DNA from: Trichosphaerium sp. ATCC 40318 | Taxonomy: Eukaryota; Discosea; Flabellinia; Trichosidae | Length of the DNA stretch: 64,000 bases | NCBI GenBank assembly: GCA_038496445.1 | Contig: JALMLS010000064.1 | Location: forward strand, 620,001 to 684,000 | Direction: 5' to 3' | Shown here: piece after piece, positions 8,837 through 20,417 of the stretch | How positions within the stretch are numbered: position 1 is the stretch's first letter | Layout: every line of letters starts with the position of its first letter | Notes under the pieces: generated by a model | The model's input: only the letters and a program-made list of their open reading frames with translations | Told to the model about the DNA's origin: nothing | Database searches by the model: none | Position numbers and translations under genes: made by a program

Positions 8837-10526
8837 TTACCACCAATAGGGTACATGAACAACAGTGATACCTGGTAACAGACAAGAGGTTAGCCTTAAA
8901 GTTCATGTATTGGCTACATACCTGCTTCCTCACACTGCTGTAGTTTTACTCTGTCCATATCTTCGTAATCTTTCCTTGTACTGTATCCATGAAAGTATGT
9001 AGACAAGTCTTCGTAGTGTTGTGGACCTAAAAGTTTGTCAGCGTACAAGATGTTTAACTACACACAAAAGTGCAAGAGTACCTTGATAGTCAATAGCAAG
9101 TTTCAACTCAGGAACATAAATATCAAAATTAACTTCCCGTTTAAGCTTCTCAGCTATACCCTTAAAGTTTTCTTTAACTGAAAGTCTAGGGAATAATTCT
9201 CTTGTGCATTCATGGGCAAGTCTACATTGAATTAAAAGTAAGAAAACCTTCATGTGGGGACATTAAACTATAATCTCTACCTTTGTCCAGCACGTTTTGT
9301 TTTCAATGAAAACGTGTCAAAATCCCAATCATGCTCAGGGTGAAGTAAAGTAAGTACTTCAGGAAAGTACTTAGCAAGTCCACCAGCACCAAAATCATGT
9401 ATTTGGCCTTGAGTTACGCGATACCAATCATCAGGCTTGGTAATTTTAAATTCTACCTCCATTTCTATTGCAAACGTTTTTGGTAAATAGAAAGTACAAG
9501 GTTTCTGTAAGTATCACACCTTTAAGTACTGGAACTACATTGTCTTTGTCTAACCAATAACCTCTAGGCGCTGCCTTAAACCTCCATTTTTTCCAGTTGT
9601 AATGAGGAAAGAGCGCTTGTAAGGCATCCGAGAGCGATTGGTTGAATCTGTGATTAGTTAAAAAAGAAAATTCGTATTTATTCCTTTGTTCTTACTTGTT
9701 CAATAAGGATGCACCTCCCATTTCTGTAAACTCATCCTTCGTTACATTGTACCAACTATCAATTGTCTTGAAGTTTTCTTGCTCTGACAATCGGAGAAAG
9801 AATTCAACCTGATTTTCCTTCTCGTCCCAGTAGCCACGCTGTGTATACCTGAAGGATTGGTTAGATGACATTGTCTGCTAATTGGTACGTACGCAAAATC
9901 TTCATTGTCCCATTTATGTTCAGGATATACTTCTTGTAGCGCTGATAGAATCTTTACATACCTAGCATATCACTTAACAAATACTGAACGGTGGAAACTT
10001 GCTATTTGGATTTTACTTTTTGAGTATCGTCCAACCTTTGAGCTCCTTCAAGTCTTTAGGCCTCACAAAATGCCAATCATCATAAGTTTTTACTCTCAAT
10101 ATTTCACTGATATCATTGAAATAATCTCTACAACGATCCAAGTCATCCCAATACCCAGCAGGAGTAGCTCTAAGTTCATCAACAAACTATCAAAAAAATT
10201 AGAAAAAAAGTCACGTGCTTAAACTTCCATATCTTGAACTGAAACTCTTTCTTGTATACATCGCGCAAAGCGCTAGAAAGCGAGTCGTTATAATGTTCCT
10301 TTAATAAACCAGCTCCACCGATATTTGCAACTTGTCTATGGGTAACATTATACCAATCTTCGTAATCATTTATTTTAAGTTTTTCTTTCACTTCATCAAA
10401 GAATAAACGTTTTTTTTGCCATGTCCAAACTGACGGATCGGCTGGAGGCTCTTTTTTCGTCTCTGTTGCAGTTTGAACGCTTTTGAAGCGCTTACGTTTC
10501 AGCCTTTTTAATAATTGCGTTGACAT
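8837..10526 (-). CDS. Multi-repeat protein with C-terminal PD-(D/E)XK-like nuclease domain, copy 1
   Basis: After a basic N-terminus there are four modules of about 75 residues. Each has the pattern DWYxVT, then GGxGLLxxY, then SLxxAL, then YPxxxW and KF (for example DWYNVTHRQVANIGGAGLL near 10340 and DWYRVTQGQIHDFGAGGL near 9400). The C-terminal domain reads FDIYVPELKLAIDYQG, then QHYED, then a KDYEDMDRVKLQQCEEAGI segment and HVPYWW before the stop at 8837. The pattern (DIYxPxxxLAxEYQGxQHY, then D-KxxxCxxxGI, then PYWW) is that of a Vsr-like PD-(D/E)XK nuclease fold: acidic D and E with Q and H in place of a typical ExK. Exons are separated by short introns. A paralogue lies at 51440-53440. 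DNA binding by the repeats and cleavage by the C-terminus are inferred. Confidence 0.75.
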
Positions 10527-10832
10527 GCCTTATACGCTCTAATATTACTAAATATTAGCAATTACGCGTAGAGCAGTAGTTTGACGTTGTGTAAAATGTG
10601 TTTGAATAAATAAACGATACAAAATGAGCATTTGTGGCTCTGGAATACTTTTATCATATAACATTGCGAATACGTACTCAACGGATGACTTTCTTCTTGC
10701 GCGCGTTTATTGGCTTATTTGACCTCCTATTGTATACATACATAACAAGACTTTGCTTTGAGGTACCACTTAGCCATGATAAACGGAATAATGGCACAAA
10801 ACAGGAACTTGGGTGACTCAGCTTTATTAAAT

Positions 10833-12985
10833 TTAATTTTTTGGTGGAGAACACAAGAAATTCAACACGAATTTAACTTCATCTTCAGTCCCTACGTGAG
10901 GTGCTGTAAGCTCTGGTAACATCGCTCTAAGCGCCTTAGCAGATAAATCTGTCAAATGACCATCAGGTGTCGTTGTAAACGACATTGCAAGACTGCCGCC
11001 TAAAACGAAAAAAGTCAAAAAAAATTATGCTTGATGCTTCAAAAGCTTTACCCATTAGAATGAATTCAATGCTCAACATGCACTCATCAGACCATTTTGT
11101 ATCTTTAAGTACACCAACAACTTCCTTTCCTGCTGATTTAATAAAAGCAGCTAGTTCTCCTTGTCCTAGATTCTTCTGAAGAGTCTTATCTGCTGACATT
11201 AATAATACTTCCTTTAGTTTTATTGTAGCATTCGGATCAACTTTCTCGTCATCCTCTGGTGGATAGAATCCTATTTATAACGTTAACATTAATATTCGTT
11301 ATGCTTATAAGATCACCTTGATCAGATTCATAGACTTCACCATCCATAGGGTTCAAGTAAGTGTCCTCATGCCAGAAAATTTCGAAATCAAGAGCAGTTT
11401 CAATATCAGCCTTAACACGGAGTCCTAGAAACCAAAATTAGTGAAATACAGTACTTATAAAATACCATATTGAATTACCTTTCTTTGTATGGAAGTATGA
11501 ACGCATAGCAGCCCAAGATTGGTCAGTTAACATGACAAAGAAGCCATCTTCATAAATGATTGTTTGGTCAGCTTTTTGACCAGGTACAAATCCAACAAAT
11601 GATCCAGCTAGTTGATCACCTTGGTACGTAGCATTAGAAACAATTTTTTATTTGCGTTCTAAGTACCTTCGCTGCCTGGAGGTTGTACAGATGGAATTTC
11701 GCCTTTTTTTGGGCGTTGGTTTGGCGTCCAAACCTTTATTACTCTGTTAGACAGTACTGCCTTAATTCTTACATTCAACGTACTAAGTGTCCATTTGCCG
11801 ATTGGTGGTTATATCCAGTTAAAAAGCACAAACTTGTCTAAGATAAAATAAGCAAAAGTTTTAGATAAAAAAACCGTTTAAAGCCACCTAAATACGTACT
11901 GAGGCTGGTGTCTTGCTGATAATATCTACGATCTCATCTACGCATGTCATAGATAGTCTAAGAGTAACTAGATTCGTTTTTGTTGCCAACCACGTGTGAG
12001 CCTGCAATAACCAACTTTAAAAAAAATAAAGAACAAAGGTATTCTAGTTAACATACACGTTGGAGTCGTAGTCGTGTTGCACGTGTTAATAAGCTACGTG
12101 ATACCAATTTATCTACATCTTGTCCAGCTACTATACTTTCTCTGTCACGATCTGACCATGTAGGGAAAGGATAATATCTTTAGTAGAGTGAGTCTTTATG
12201 GCTTGTATTTTTGATGACATTTTGCGTACTTTTGTTGCTGAGCGATCATTGCTAACAAACGAGACGTCCCATGTTCTTCTACTATCTTTACTTCATCTGC
12301 AAAGACTGCTATCGCTTGTAGAACCTGAACACCAGGGCCATCTGTACCTTTTTGTTACACGGTTAACAAACAACGAAACTGAAAAGTTTTTTCTTGTTGG
12401 CCACTATTGCTCACCTGGCATTGGGTCTGCGTTCACGTAAATAACCGCGCCAATTTGTTTTGTGAGGAATCCTGCTTCTCCAAAGCGCGTAGAATCACCT
12501 GTAGGATTGTTACATGCTTCACGTCCAAGTTGACAGACAAACTTACCAACATCTACAACTTTTCCAGCTTTTGCTAGCGTCAGGACCTCTGAGAACAATT
12601 GAATAACCTGTTTTGGGTAATCTGCGGCCTTTTCTGTGGTTTGACGTTTTAAAGTGAACGCAATCTCTTTTTGTTTGTGCTGTTTCAACCCTTAGGTATA
12701 TTAGCGTTTAATATGCGTATATTAATGACACCTTTGCTAAGAAACGTCCAACACTGTATTACGTCTCCACCAGATACAGGGTGATCATGCTGTGATAATA
12801 AGAATGCTGTTTATCATTATTTATCGTACCGCGTGTACTGAACATGTTACACCATCGGCAATCACCACATCAGAAGCAACAGTTTCCAACTTTGGCTCCA
12901 TAACGACTTGTACCAGCTGTTCAAAATTCGTAAAAGAAGTAGCTACCAAGGCCAATCTCAGACTTAACAAAGTTCAATGAAACAT
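10833..12985 (-). CDS. Unrecognised multi-exon gene
   Basis: A chain of at least nine short open segments on the minus strand can be joined with GT-AG introns. They contain, in order, FEQLVQVVMEPKLETV (near 12910), a long helical exon (12420-12690, with VIQLFSEVLTLAKAGKVV), DGPGVQVLQAIAVFADEV (near 12320), SFPTWSDRD (near 12160), VWTPNQRPKKGE (near 11730), GFVPGQKADQTIIYEDGFF (near 11580), ALDFEIFWHEDTYLNPMDG (near 11370) and a C-terminal exon ending CSPPKN at 10833. The N-terminal half looks helical and the C-terminal half alpha/beta. No family could be assigned and the true start is uncertain. An open frame on the other strand (12198-12440) is probably a shadow. Confidence 0.5.
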
Positions 12986-13145
12986 CCTTCACAATTTGGC
13001 CAAATTACCTTATCTTACCAACGCTTGACTAGCAATTGTAACTATTGGCGAAATTTGTTTCGACTCTGACAACCTACGACACTTACTTAACCGTGAAACT
13101 TGATTTCTATTTTTGCACTACTCTTTTTAACAAACGCTTCAAACA

Positions 13146-14655
13146 ATGAACATACCAGGTGTTTCAGTCGAGCAAGCAGTCACGTACTATCGTAACAGCC
13201 ACAAAGAAGAGTTCTGTAGAATAAGTACAAAACAACGCCAAGTGTTCATAAACCAACTGAAAAATATCTTAAACGTTGCAAACAAGAACCTTTTACAACA
13301 ACTCGACCAATACCTCTTCAAAAGTACTGGAACAGGCTCTACCTTGGCGAAACAGCCCACAATGGATTCTATTGCAGTAGAGTCATCCAAAAACAAGCCC
13401 ATGACGCAACCTGAGGATATATCGCTTCCAAAACACAAGCAAATGAGAAAGTACGGCTAATTCAGGAAGAAGATATGTTTATTAACAATAACACAGGACA
13501 GAGTTGAGTCCACACAAGGTAGTTAACATCATCAATTTTCCACCAGAAGTGATATCTACAATTCTAAGTCATACAGAAGCGAAATCAAGATTCGCTGTTG
13601 CTCAATCATGTCGTTTGATGGCTGATATCATCCATGACGTTGTTGGATATCAAAGAGTGTATATTTATGATATTCCAGACATTCTAAAGATCAGACAGTA
13701 CAATGGTATCATGAACAACAGTGTCATTGTTATGAATGTTCAAAATAATACTTTGTATTCATTGTTATCTGGTTGTAGATACATTGATACTTCATTCAAA
13801 AGAAACCCAAAGCTGTATAATGTAAAATGTGGAGTTATCAATGATTGTGATCTGAAATCACTTGCAGGAGTACATTCTATTTGTCTTTATCGTTGTACTT
13901 CAATTACAGATGAAGGTATCAAGGCATTGAAAGGTGTACATAAAATTGATCTTACATACACATTGGTGGCTGATAACGGACTCAAAGCACTTGCAGGTGT
14001 TCATACTATTGACCTACGCAATTGTATGAATATTACTGATGAAGGTATCAAGTCGTTAAAGGGTGTTCATACTATTAATCTCACTTATACTCCAGTGACA
14101 GATGAAGGTGTAAAAGAACTGGAAGGAGTTCATACTATTTATCTTGATAGAACTGCAGTGACAGATGAAGGTATCAAAGCATTAAAAGGTGCTCATACTG
14201 TTTTTCTTAAAACGACTTCGGTTACAGATGAAGGTATCAAGTGCTTAAAGGGCGTTCACACTATTCACCTTGGTGGTACATCAGTGACAGACAAAGGAGT
14301 CAAAGTACTTGCAGGTGTCCACGCCATTGATCTTGCTCGTACTTTAGTAACAGATGAAGGTATTAAAGCACTTGCAGGTGTCCATGCTATTAATCTTGAC
14401 AGTACATCAGTGACAGATGAAGGTGTCAAAGCATTATCAGGTGTTCATACAATTGGTCTTAAAAACTGTGACCAAATTACAGATGAAGCTATTTTGTCAT
14501 TGAAAGGCCTTCATGCTGTTGAAAAATGTAGATTTGCTCCTTTTGATGATTATGAGACTGCTGACGGTTGTTTCCATGCTTATTGTGTTGATTACCTGGA
14601 CTATCTTATTGAATACTCTTTGGGTCAGTACCATAAAGGTATACCTTATCTATAG
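13146..14655 (+). CDS. F-box/leucine-rich repeat protein, copy 2
   Basis: Exon 1 (13146-13450) encodes the same charged N-terminal region as copy 1 (MNIPGVSVEQAV against MNLPGVSVEQAI). A phase-2 intron (GTACGG...ACACAG, 13451-13496) leads to exon 2 (13497-14655), which encodes KVVNIINFPPEVISTILSH, the F-box-like segment and about nine 23-residue LRRs, ending GIPYL. Exon 2 is nearly identical to copy 1 through the F-box region, with scattered changes in the LRRs. Those changes sit mostly in the variable positions after VHTIDL, as expected if binding faces diverge. The gene is the mirror image of copy 1 and converges with the long MORN-type gene. The likely role is an SCF-type adaptor, by family. 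A viral-type origin is possible but unproven. Confidence 0.85.
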
Positions 14656-14907
14656 GTAATGAATGCACTTTGCTTTTAAAGTAATACAGCTTGTTATTAA
14701 AACATGTGTATACTTACCTTAAAAGGAGGCGAAAAACTAATTTGGTGTACTTTCAAATAATACTTCATTTTATTTGTAAAAGTGGCTATTGTATACGCGT
14801 TTTATCTCCTAATTATCATCCAATTCCATAGGGCTTAATTCAATTCTTAATAGAGAATAATCAATTTCCTGACCGTTGGCATCCACCATTGAGAGATGTA
14901 GCAACAC

Positions 14908-17437
14908 CTAGGAATGAGAATGTACAATAGTCTTCTCCCCTAGCTTCAATTTCACTTGGCTCTGGATAATGCGACTGTTGGAATGTGTCTCTTCTCTAAC
15001 TTTACCATCAGGTTCCCACTGTGTTCTTTGCCCGTCGAGCTTGCCATTGACATAATTACATACTGAAGATTGAATACCATTTTCATACCATTTTAGCCGT
15101 TCTCCGTGACATTTGCTATTTACAGAGTAACCTTTTTCCTTCAATTGGCCATTTTTGTACCACCTTTTATACTGTCCATTCATCTTGTTATCGACGTATG
15201 TTGTTTGTACCCAGAGTTGACCGTTTTCATACCATTTCTTGTACAATCCATTACGCTTATTACTGCTGTAGCTGAGCTGCTCTTTTAATTGGCCATGTTC
15301 ATACCAACACTTGTATCTTCCGTGTTGTTTACCATTTGCAAAATGGCTTTGCTCTCAACTGTCCGTTTCCATACCAGCGCTTGCATTCTCCGTGTTGGTT
15401 ACCATTTGCAAAATGGCTTTGCTCTTCCATTTGGCCATCGCAATACCAACTTTTATCTACTCCTTCTATTTTACCATTTATATAGTGGCTTTGCTGCGCC
15501 AGTTGGCCAGTAGCGGGGAACCAAGACTTGTACTCCCCATGCCATACACCTTGTTGAAACGTAAATTGGACTTCTAGTTTTCCATTATTATAACGCTTGT
15601 ATTCTCCGTTACGTTTGTCTTCCTTGTAACAATATTCCTCGCTCAAAGTGCCATCTTCATTCCAAATCGTGTACTCTCCATTACGCTTACCATTGACATA
15701 CTCGATTTTCATGTTTAAGTTTCCGTTTTCATACCAACACTTGTATTCTCCATGTTCTTCTCCATCAGCATAATAGCTTTGCTCTCTCAACTGTCCGCTT
15801 TCATACCAATGCTCGTATTTTCCTTCTCGCTTGCCATTTGTGTACATGCTTTCCTCATCCTTTTGCCCATTGTAATACCAACTCTTGTACTCCCCGTACT
15901 TTACACCATTGGAGACTCTATATAGCTCCTGAATATGGCCGTCAAGCCAAGTTTTGCATTCGTAAATATCATCGAACAAACGATAGCAATGCTCACGTTT
16001 CTGGCCATCAGCAAACCAAATCATGTATTCTCCTTTCCGTTCTCCATTTTCATAGGTACTGTCCTCGTTGAGTTGTCCGTTGTCATACCAAGACTGATAC
16101 TTTCCATGCAGCTTGCCGTTGTCAAAAGTACCACGCTCCTGTTGCTGGCCATTGGCATGCCAACTGGAGAATTCACCTTCTTCTTTATCATTAAAGAACA
16201 GATAATGGCTCTCTAATTGACCATTGGAGTGCCACTGTTTTCTTTCCCCTTTCCGTTCTCCATTTTCATAGGTATTATCCTCGTTGAGTTGTCCGTTGTC
16301 ATACCAAGACTGATACTTTCCATGTAATTTGCCGTTGTCGAAAGTACCACGCTGCTGTTGCTGGCCATTGAAGTGCCAGACGAGGAATTCACCTTCTTCT
16401 CTATCATTTAAGAACAGATAATGGCTCTTTAATTGACCATTGGAATGCCACTGTTTACTTTCCCCGTTTCGTTCGTCATTTTTGTAATAGCAACAAAATT
16501 CAAGTTGCCCATTGTCATGCCAGACCTTGTACTCTCCTTCAATCTTGTTATTGATGTATTTATACAGCACCTTCACTGCCCCGTTCTGATACCAAGACTT
16601 GCATTCGCCTTCACGTTTACCATCGACCCAAATACATTGTCCCATCAATTGGCCATTCTCATACCAACTTTTACACTCTCCTTGGTTGCCTTCATCATCG
16701 TAATGAGACTGGTCACTCAATTGTCCATTCTCGTACCAACTTTTGAACTCCCCGTTGCGTTTGCCGACAACATAAGCGCCGCTCTGTTTCAACGTGCCAT
16801 TGCAATGCCACTTCTTACGGGTTCCGTGAAGTAGCCCTTCACTCCAAAACGCAACTTGTAGTATAGGCTTTGGATTTATGATTGAATTATCATTTTTGTT
16901 ACGAAGGTTGAAGCGTTTCCATTTACCACATTTCCTCAAGTCATCATCAAATCTGGTATTCTTCGCTGCCTTTTTTGACAAGAGCGGCCATACGAGATAA
17001 ACTTCGTGGTCTAAATCAGTAATAGCCAGTTGCAACTCGGCTGGAAGATTGAGTAAGTGACGTAGTTCCCCATTCGCGTAATATTGAGTTTCTTTAATTT
17101 CCGTTGTTGCGATTTTATTATCAATCACTTTCAATAGTTTGTGTTTGACCCACTTCTCGCTTTTCCTTAGCTTGTCGTCAAACCTGGTTGCTATTGCGGC
17201 GGTTTTACAAAGCAACGGCCATTTTAAATACGGTTCGGCGTCCAGAGCGATAATGTTCAGTTGCACTTCTGACGCTAGTCCCAATAGCTGCTTCTGTTCG
17301 TGAAGGTATACCCCGTAAGTGGTTTTGGCCTATTTATCGTTTGATTAGAACAAAACAAAGCAAGCGAAAAGTGATAGAGTTATTTAGCGTACTCTTTTCG
17401 TAGGAGGTCCAATGTCTTTAGAATGTTTGCGTCTCAT
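14908..17437 (-). CDS. Long MORN/YwqK-type repeat protein with a frameshift
   Basis: Exon 1 (17393-17437) encodes MRRKHSKDIGPPTKR. A GTACGC...AAATAG intron leads to exon 2 at 17329. Exon 2 encodes two copies of the N-terminal domain seen in the short gene (ASEVQLNIIALD with PLLCKTAAIATRF, then LPAELQLAITDLD with PLLSKKAAKNTRF). About 25 modules of 23-25 residues follow, of the form SWYENGQL-x(n)-YxNGKxxGEYK. Near 15351-15358 the frame slips: a 2-base deficit relative to the matching module at 15411-15420 creates a stop at about 15329. The modules then continue in another frame to 14908. The gene is therefore broken near its 3' end, or the read has an error. Function is unknown; the modules suggest a long binding solenoid. 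Confidence 0.78.
16033..16464 (-). repeat. Higher-order tandem repeat in the MORN-type gene, 216-bp unit
   Basis: The block starting at 16033 recurs at 16249 with few changes. The shared text includes CTTTCCGTTCTCC and CTGTTGCTGGCCATTG. The 216-bp period equals 72 residues, that is three MORN-type modules, so the gene has grown by duplication of three-module blocks. The protein segments KYQSWYDNGQLNED and GERKGE appear in both units. Confidence 0.8.
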
Positions 17438-17991
17438 AGGTTTCAAGAGGTGTTGCGATGGTAGTAGGGTTAAGTAGAAATAGCAACTTATCAAGGTTGT
17501 CAATCAATCAGGATTTCCGTTAAAACAGGAACAGCTTTGACTTCTATTTTTCTTGAAGTTGGCATTCTGAGATGTATAATGTCTCACTACCAAAAACAGC
17601 GTACATATACAGTGACTGGCCTCGGGTGCTTACTTGCGCGTAGAAAGCGAGACTTAGAGTATTTACAAGGTTGTTTGTGGAGCTAGGGTGAAATTGACAA
17701 TCGAAAATTTTATTGGCTTTTATTTACAATACAGTGCTGTTTTATCATTCTGAGCGCCGCTGAGTCCACGCTGATGTTACAGGCAAGGGAAGAAAAACAA
17801 ATAATTTGCCTGAAAAGCTGTGCGGTTTTTGGTTGTCAGATGCCGCACAGTTGTTGAGGAAGCTGTTTAGGCAAAGCACTCTATCACGATGCTACCTACT
17901 CATCGGCCTTACAAAAGCCGGTCAAGTACGTTGTGCTACGTGTTAATATTTTTTTAATTCATTAGGCGGCGGTTTTACGCTTGGGCGTAAG
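17438..17991. other. Intergenic, no gene seen
   Basis: About 550 bp lies between the divergent long MORN gene and the GH47 gene. It has many stops in all frames and no convincing RNA gene or repeat. It should hold the two promoters. Confidence 0.5.
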
Positions 17992-20262
17992 ATGCGCATG
18001 TTATTGTTCGTCATTTTACTCATTAATTTATGGGTGTTCCTTAATTGGGCGTTTGCCACTCTAGAACCGGGTAGACACGTACGGTAGTATCAATAGCGTA
18101 ATTTTTAATAACTTTCTACAAGCATGTAACAAACCCACTTCACAAACCGCCAGAAACAGCGGTAACTAGCCAAAGCGCTAAACCGACCAAAGACACGGTA
18201 GTTGAGACTATTCAAAGTACATTTACTTTTGACACATGTTCGATGTTTATTCTTTCTAGATACAGACGTACCTAAAGCAAGTCCGAAGCCAACTAAAACT
18301 GCCAAAAAAGAAGACGACCCCGAAATAAAAAAAAGGCAACAAGCTGTTAAAGCTGTACGTACTAGCGAGTTACATGTTTCTTATGGCCTTGTTATCAGGC
18401 GTTTCTACATGCGTGGAGAGGATACGAACGGTATGCATGGGGTCACGATGAGCTACGACCTGTGCGTGTCATTATTTTGTTAACAATAGCATAAAGTTGC
18501 TTTGTTGATTTTTTTTTTTTGCAAATAGGTTTCCAACAGTTATAATGACAATTGGGGTGGCCTTGGTGTCACAATAATAGATGCGTTGGATACGTACGTT
18601 ATCAATTATTATCTATATTACCTAAGCAACCCCGTAGCATTATTGTCATGGGCCTTGACGATGTTTACGAAAAGGCAAAAGAATTTGTTGCTGGTGTCAA
18701 CTTTTATAAGGTAGCAATAAAAATATCGAATATTTTGATCAAGTGTGCTTATTTATGCTATTAGAATTATGGCGCTTCTACATTCGAAACTACTATAAGA
18801 GTATTAGGAGGTCTCCTTGGAGCATACTCGCTCTCAGAAGAACCAATGTTTTTAACTAAAGCAAAGGTACTCTTATCAATTTGCTAAAAAATTATTCTGA
18901 AAAAATGTTAAGGAAATTGCTGATCGCTTAGCTCCTGCTTTTCGTTCTCCTTCTGGTGTACCTTATGCCACAGTAAACTTAAAAAGGTGTGTTATTGAGA
19001 CTCTAGAAAATATCTTTTGGCGTTAATGTACACGTAGTGGCAAGGCTTGGAATCCTGCATGGAATTCAAATAATGCTTTTTTGGCAGAATTTGGTAGTAT
19101 TGGTTTAGAATGGAGATACTTGGCTCATTGTACAGGAGAGAAAAAATATGCTGATCTTGTGAACAGTATAAATGATGCTATATTTGAAGCATCTAAGGAT
19201 ACACATTTTGATGGAGTTTTACCTGTTCAATTTAATGTTGAACAGAAACGATTTGTTGGAAGTACGTTTTGGACTTTTTTTTTGTAAATTTTCAGTTGTT
19301 GTATTCGATTGTGGTCTTGTATTTGCTGTGTTTATTGTGTCCTTATGATTTTCTATTAGGTCAGTTAAAGCTTGGCGCTAGAGGAGACTCTTTTTATGAA
19401 TTACTATTGAAGCAATGGTTGCAAACTTCAAAGACTGAAGATAACTTGAAAACAATGTATGATAATTTTATTGTTGGTCTACAAAAACGTTTGATTTTAA
19501 CAAACAAACCAACAAATCTTACATATGTTGTTGAACAAAATAATGGGCGTTATGTGCGAGAAATGGACCACTTGGTACGGCCAGCTCTTCAAAAAATCAA
19601 ACTGAAGAAAAACTAACGCTCTTTTTGAAAAGGTATGCTTTCTACCTGGTGTACTCGCTCTCAGCAAAGACCCTGCCATTCTGCCACTAGCCAAAGAACT
19701 GATGTATACGTGCTATCAGTTTTACGCAATGAATCCTACAGGTAAATGACTAGAGTGGTTTTGAAATCATTTTCTTTTCTTTTCAAGTTTACACGCTTAC
19801 ACGCTTTGTGTTTAAGGTATTGCGCCTGAGATTGCAGGATTTAATGAACGTAAGGGTTATCATAACCAAGCACCACATTACTTGCTTAGACCTGAAACTG
19901 TTGAAAGTCTCTTTGTTATGTGGCGTATTACTAAAGACGTAAAATACCGTGAGTGGGGATGGAAGATTTTTCAGGTTAGTTTTTAGGATCTTTTGGGTTT
20001 TTTTTCATTTCTAGTACAACCTTGTTCTTATTTAAATACCTAGGCTATCGAGAAAGAATGTAAGACACCAGCTGGTTACTCTGGCATTAAGGATGTTGGC
20101 AGAGTAGGGTCACCAAAAGATGACACGATGCAAAGTTTTTTCTTCGCCGAAACGTTAAAGTATTTATATCTACTATTTAGTGGAGATGATTTGGTTCCTT
20201 TAGATCAGTACGTTTTTAATACAGAAGCTCATCCTACAAAAATTTTTAAACCGTCGTCATAA
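17992..20262 (+). CDS. Class I alpha-1,2-mannosidase (GH47)
   Basis: This enzyme trims mannose from N-glycans in the ER or Golgi. Exon 1 encodes a signal-anchor ([15 protein letters not shown]), followed by a Pro/Lys-rich stem with several introns. The catalytic domain begins [19 protein letters not shown] (about 18390-18460) and contains [83 protein letters not shown] and [25 protein letters not shown]. It ends with the conserved NTEAHP calcium-site motif at about 20220. Order, acidic residues and length match the MAN1B1/MNS family. About ten short introns interrupt it. The type II membrane topology is read from the sequence; ER versus Golgi location is not resolved. Confidence 0.94.
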
Positions 20263-20285
20263 ATACACCTCGCGGGTTAACTTGT

Positions 20286-20298
20286 AATAAACAATAAA
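20286..20298 (+). terminator. Polyadenylation signals of the GH47 gene
   Basis: Two AATAAA motifs lie at 20286-20291 and 20293-20298, just downstream of the GH47 stop codon. Confidence 0.5.
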
Positions 20299-20417
20299 AA
20301 CAAACAAGAGTAGAATAGTCGAATGGTTTTTTTCTGAACGTGAGATCTCACCAAAGCTTAACAGCAACTGTCAACTTAGTCTCATTTGAAGCGTTACACG
20401 CAGTATAATAACACGCA

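Noticed and set aside
15289-16834. Several open frames on the plus strand inside the long MORN-type gene
   Set aside because: They are antisense shadows of a repetitive coding frame and show the same 69-75 bp periodicity.
3000-17437. A whole integrated giant-virus segment
   Set aside because: No capsid, polymerase, packaging ATPase or other viral core gene was seen, and most intervening genes have host-type introns.
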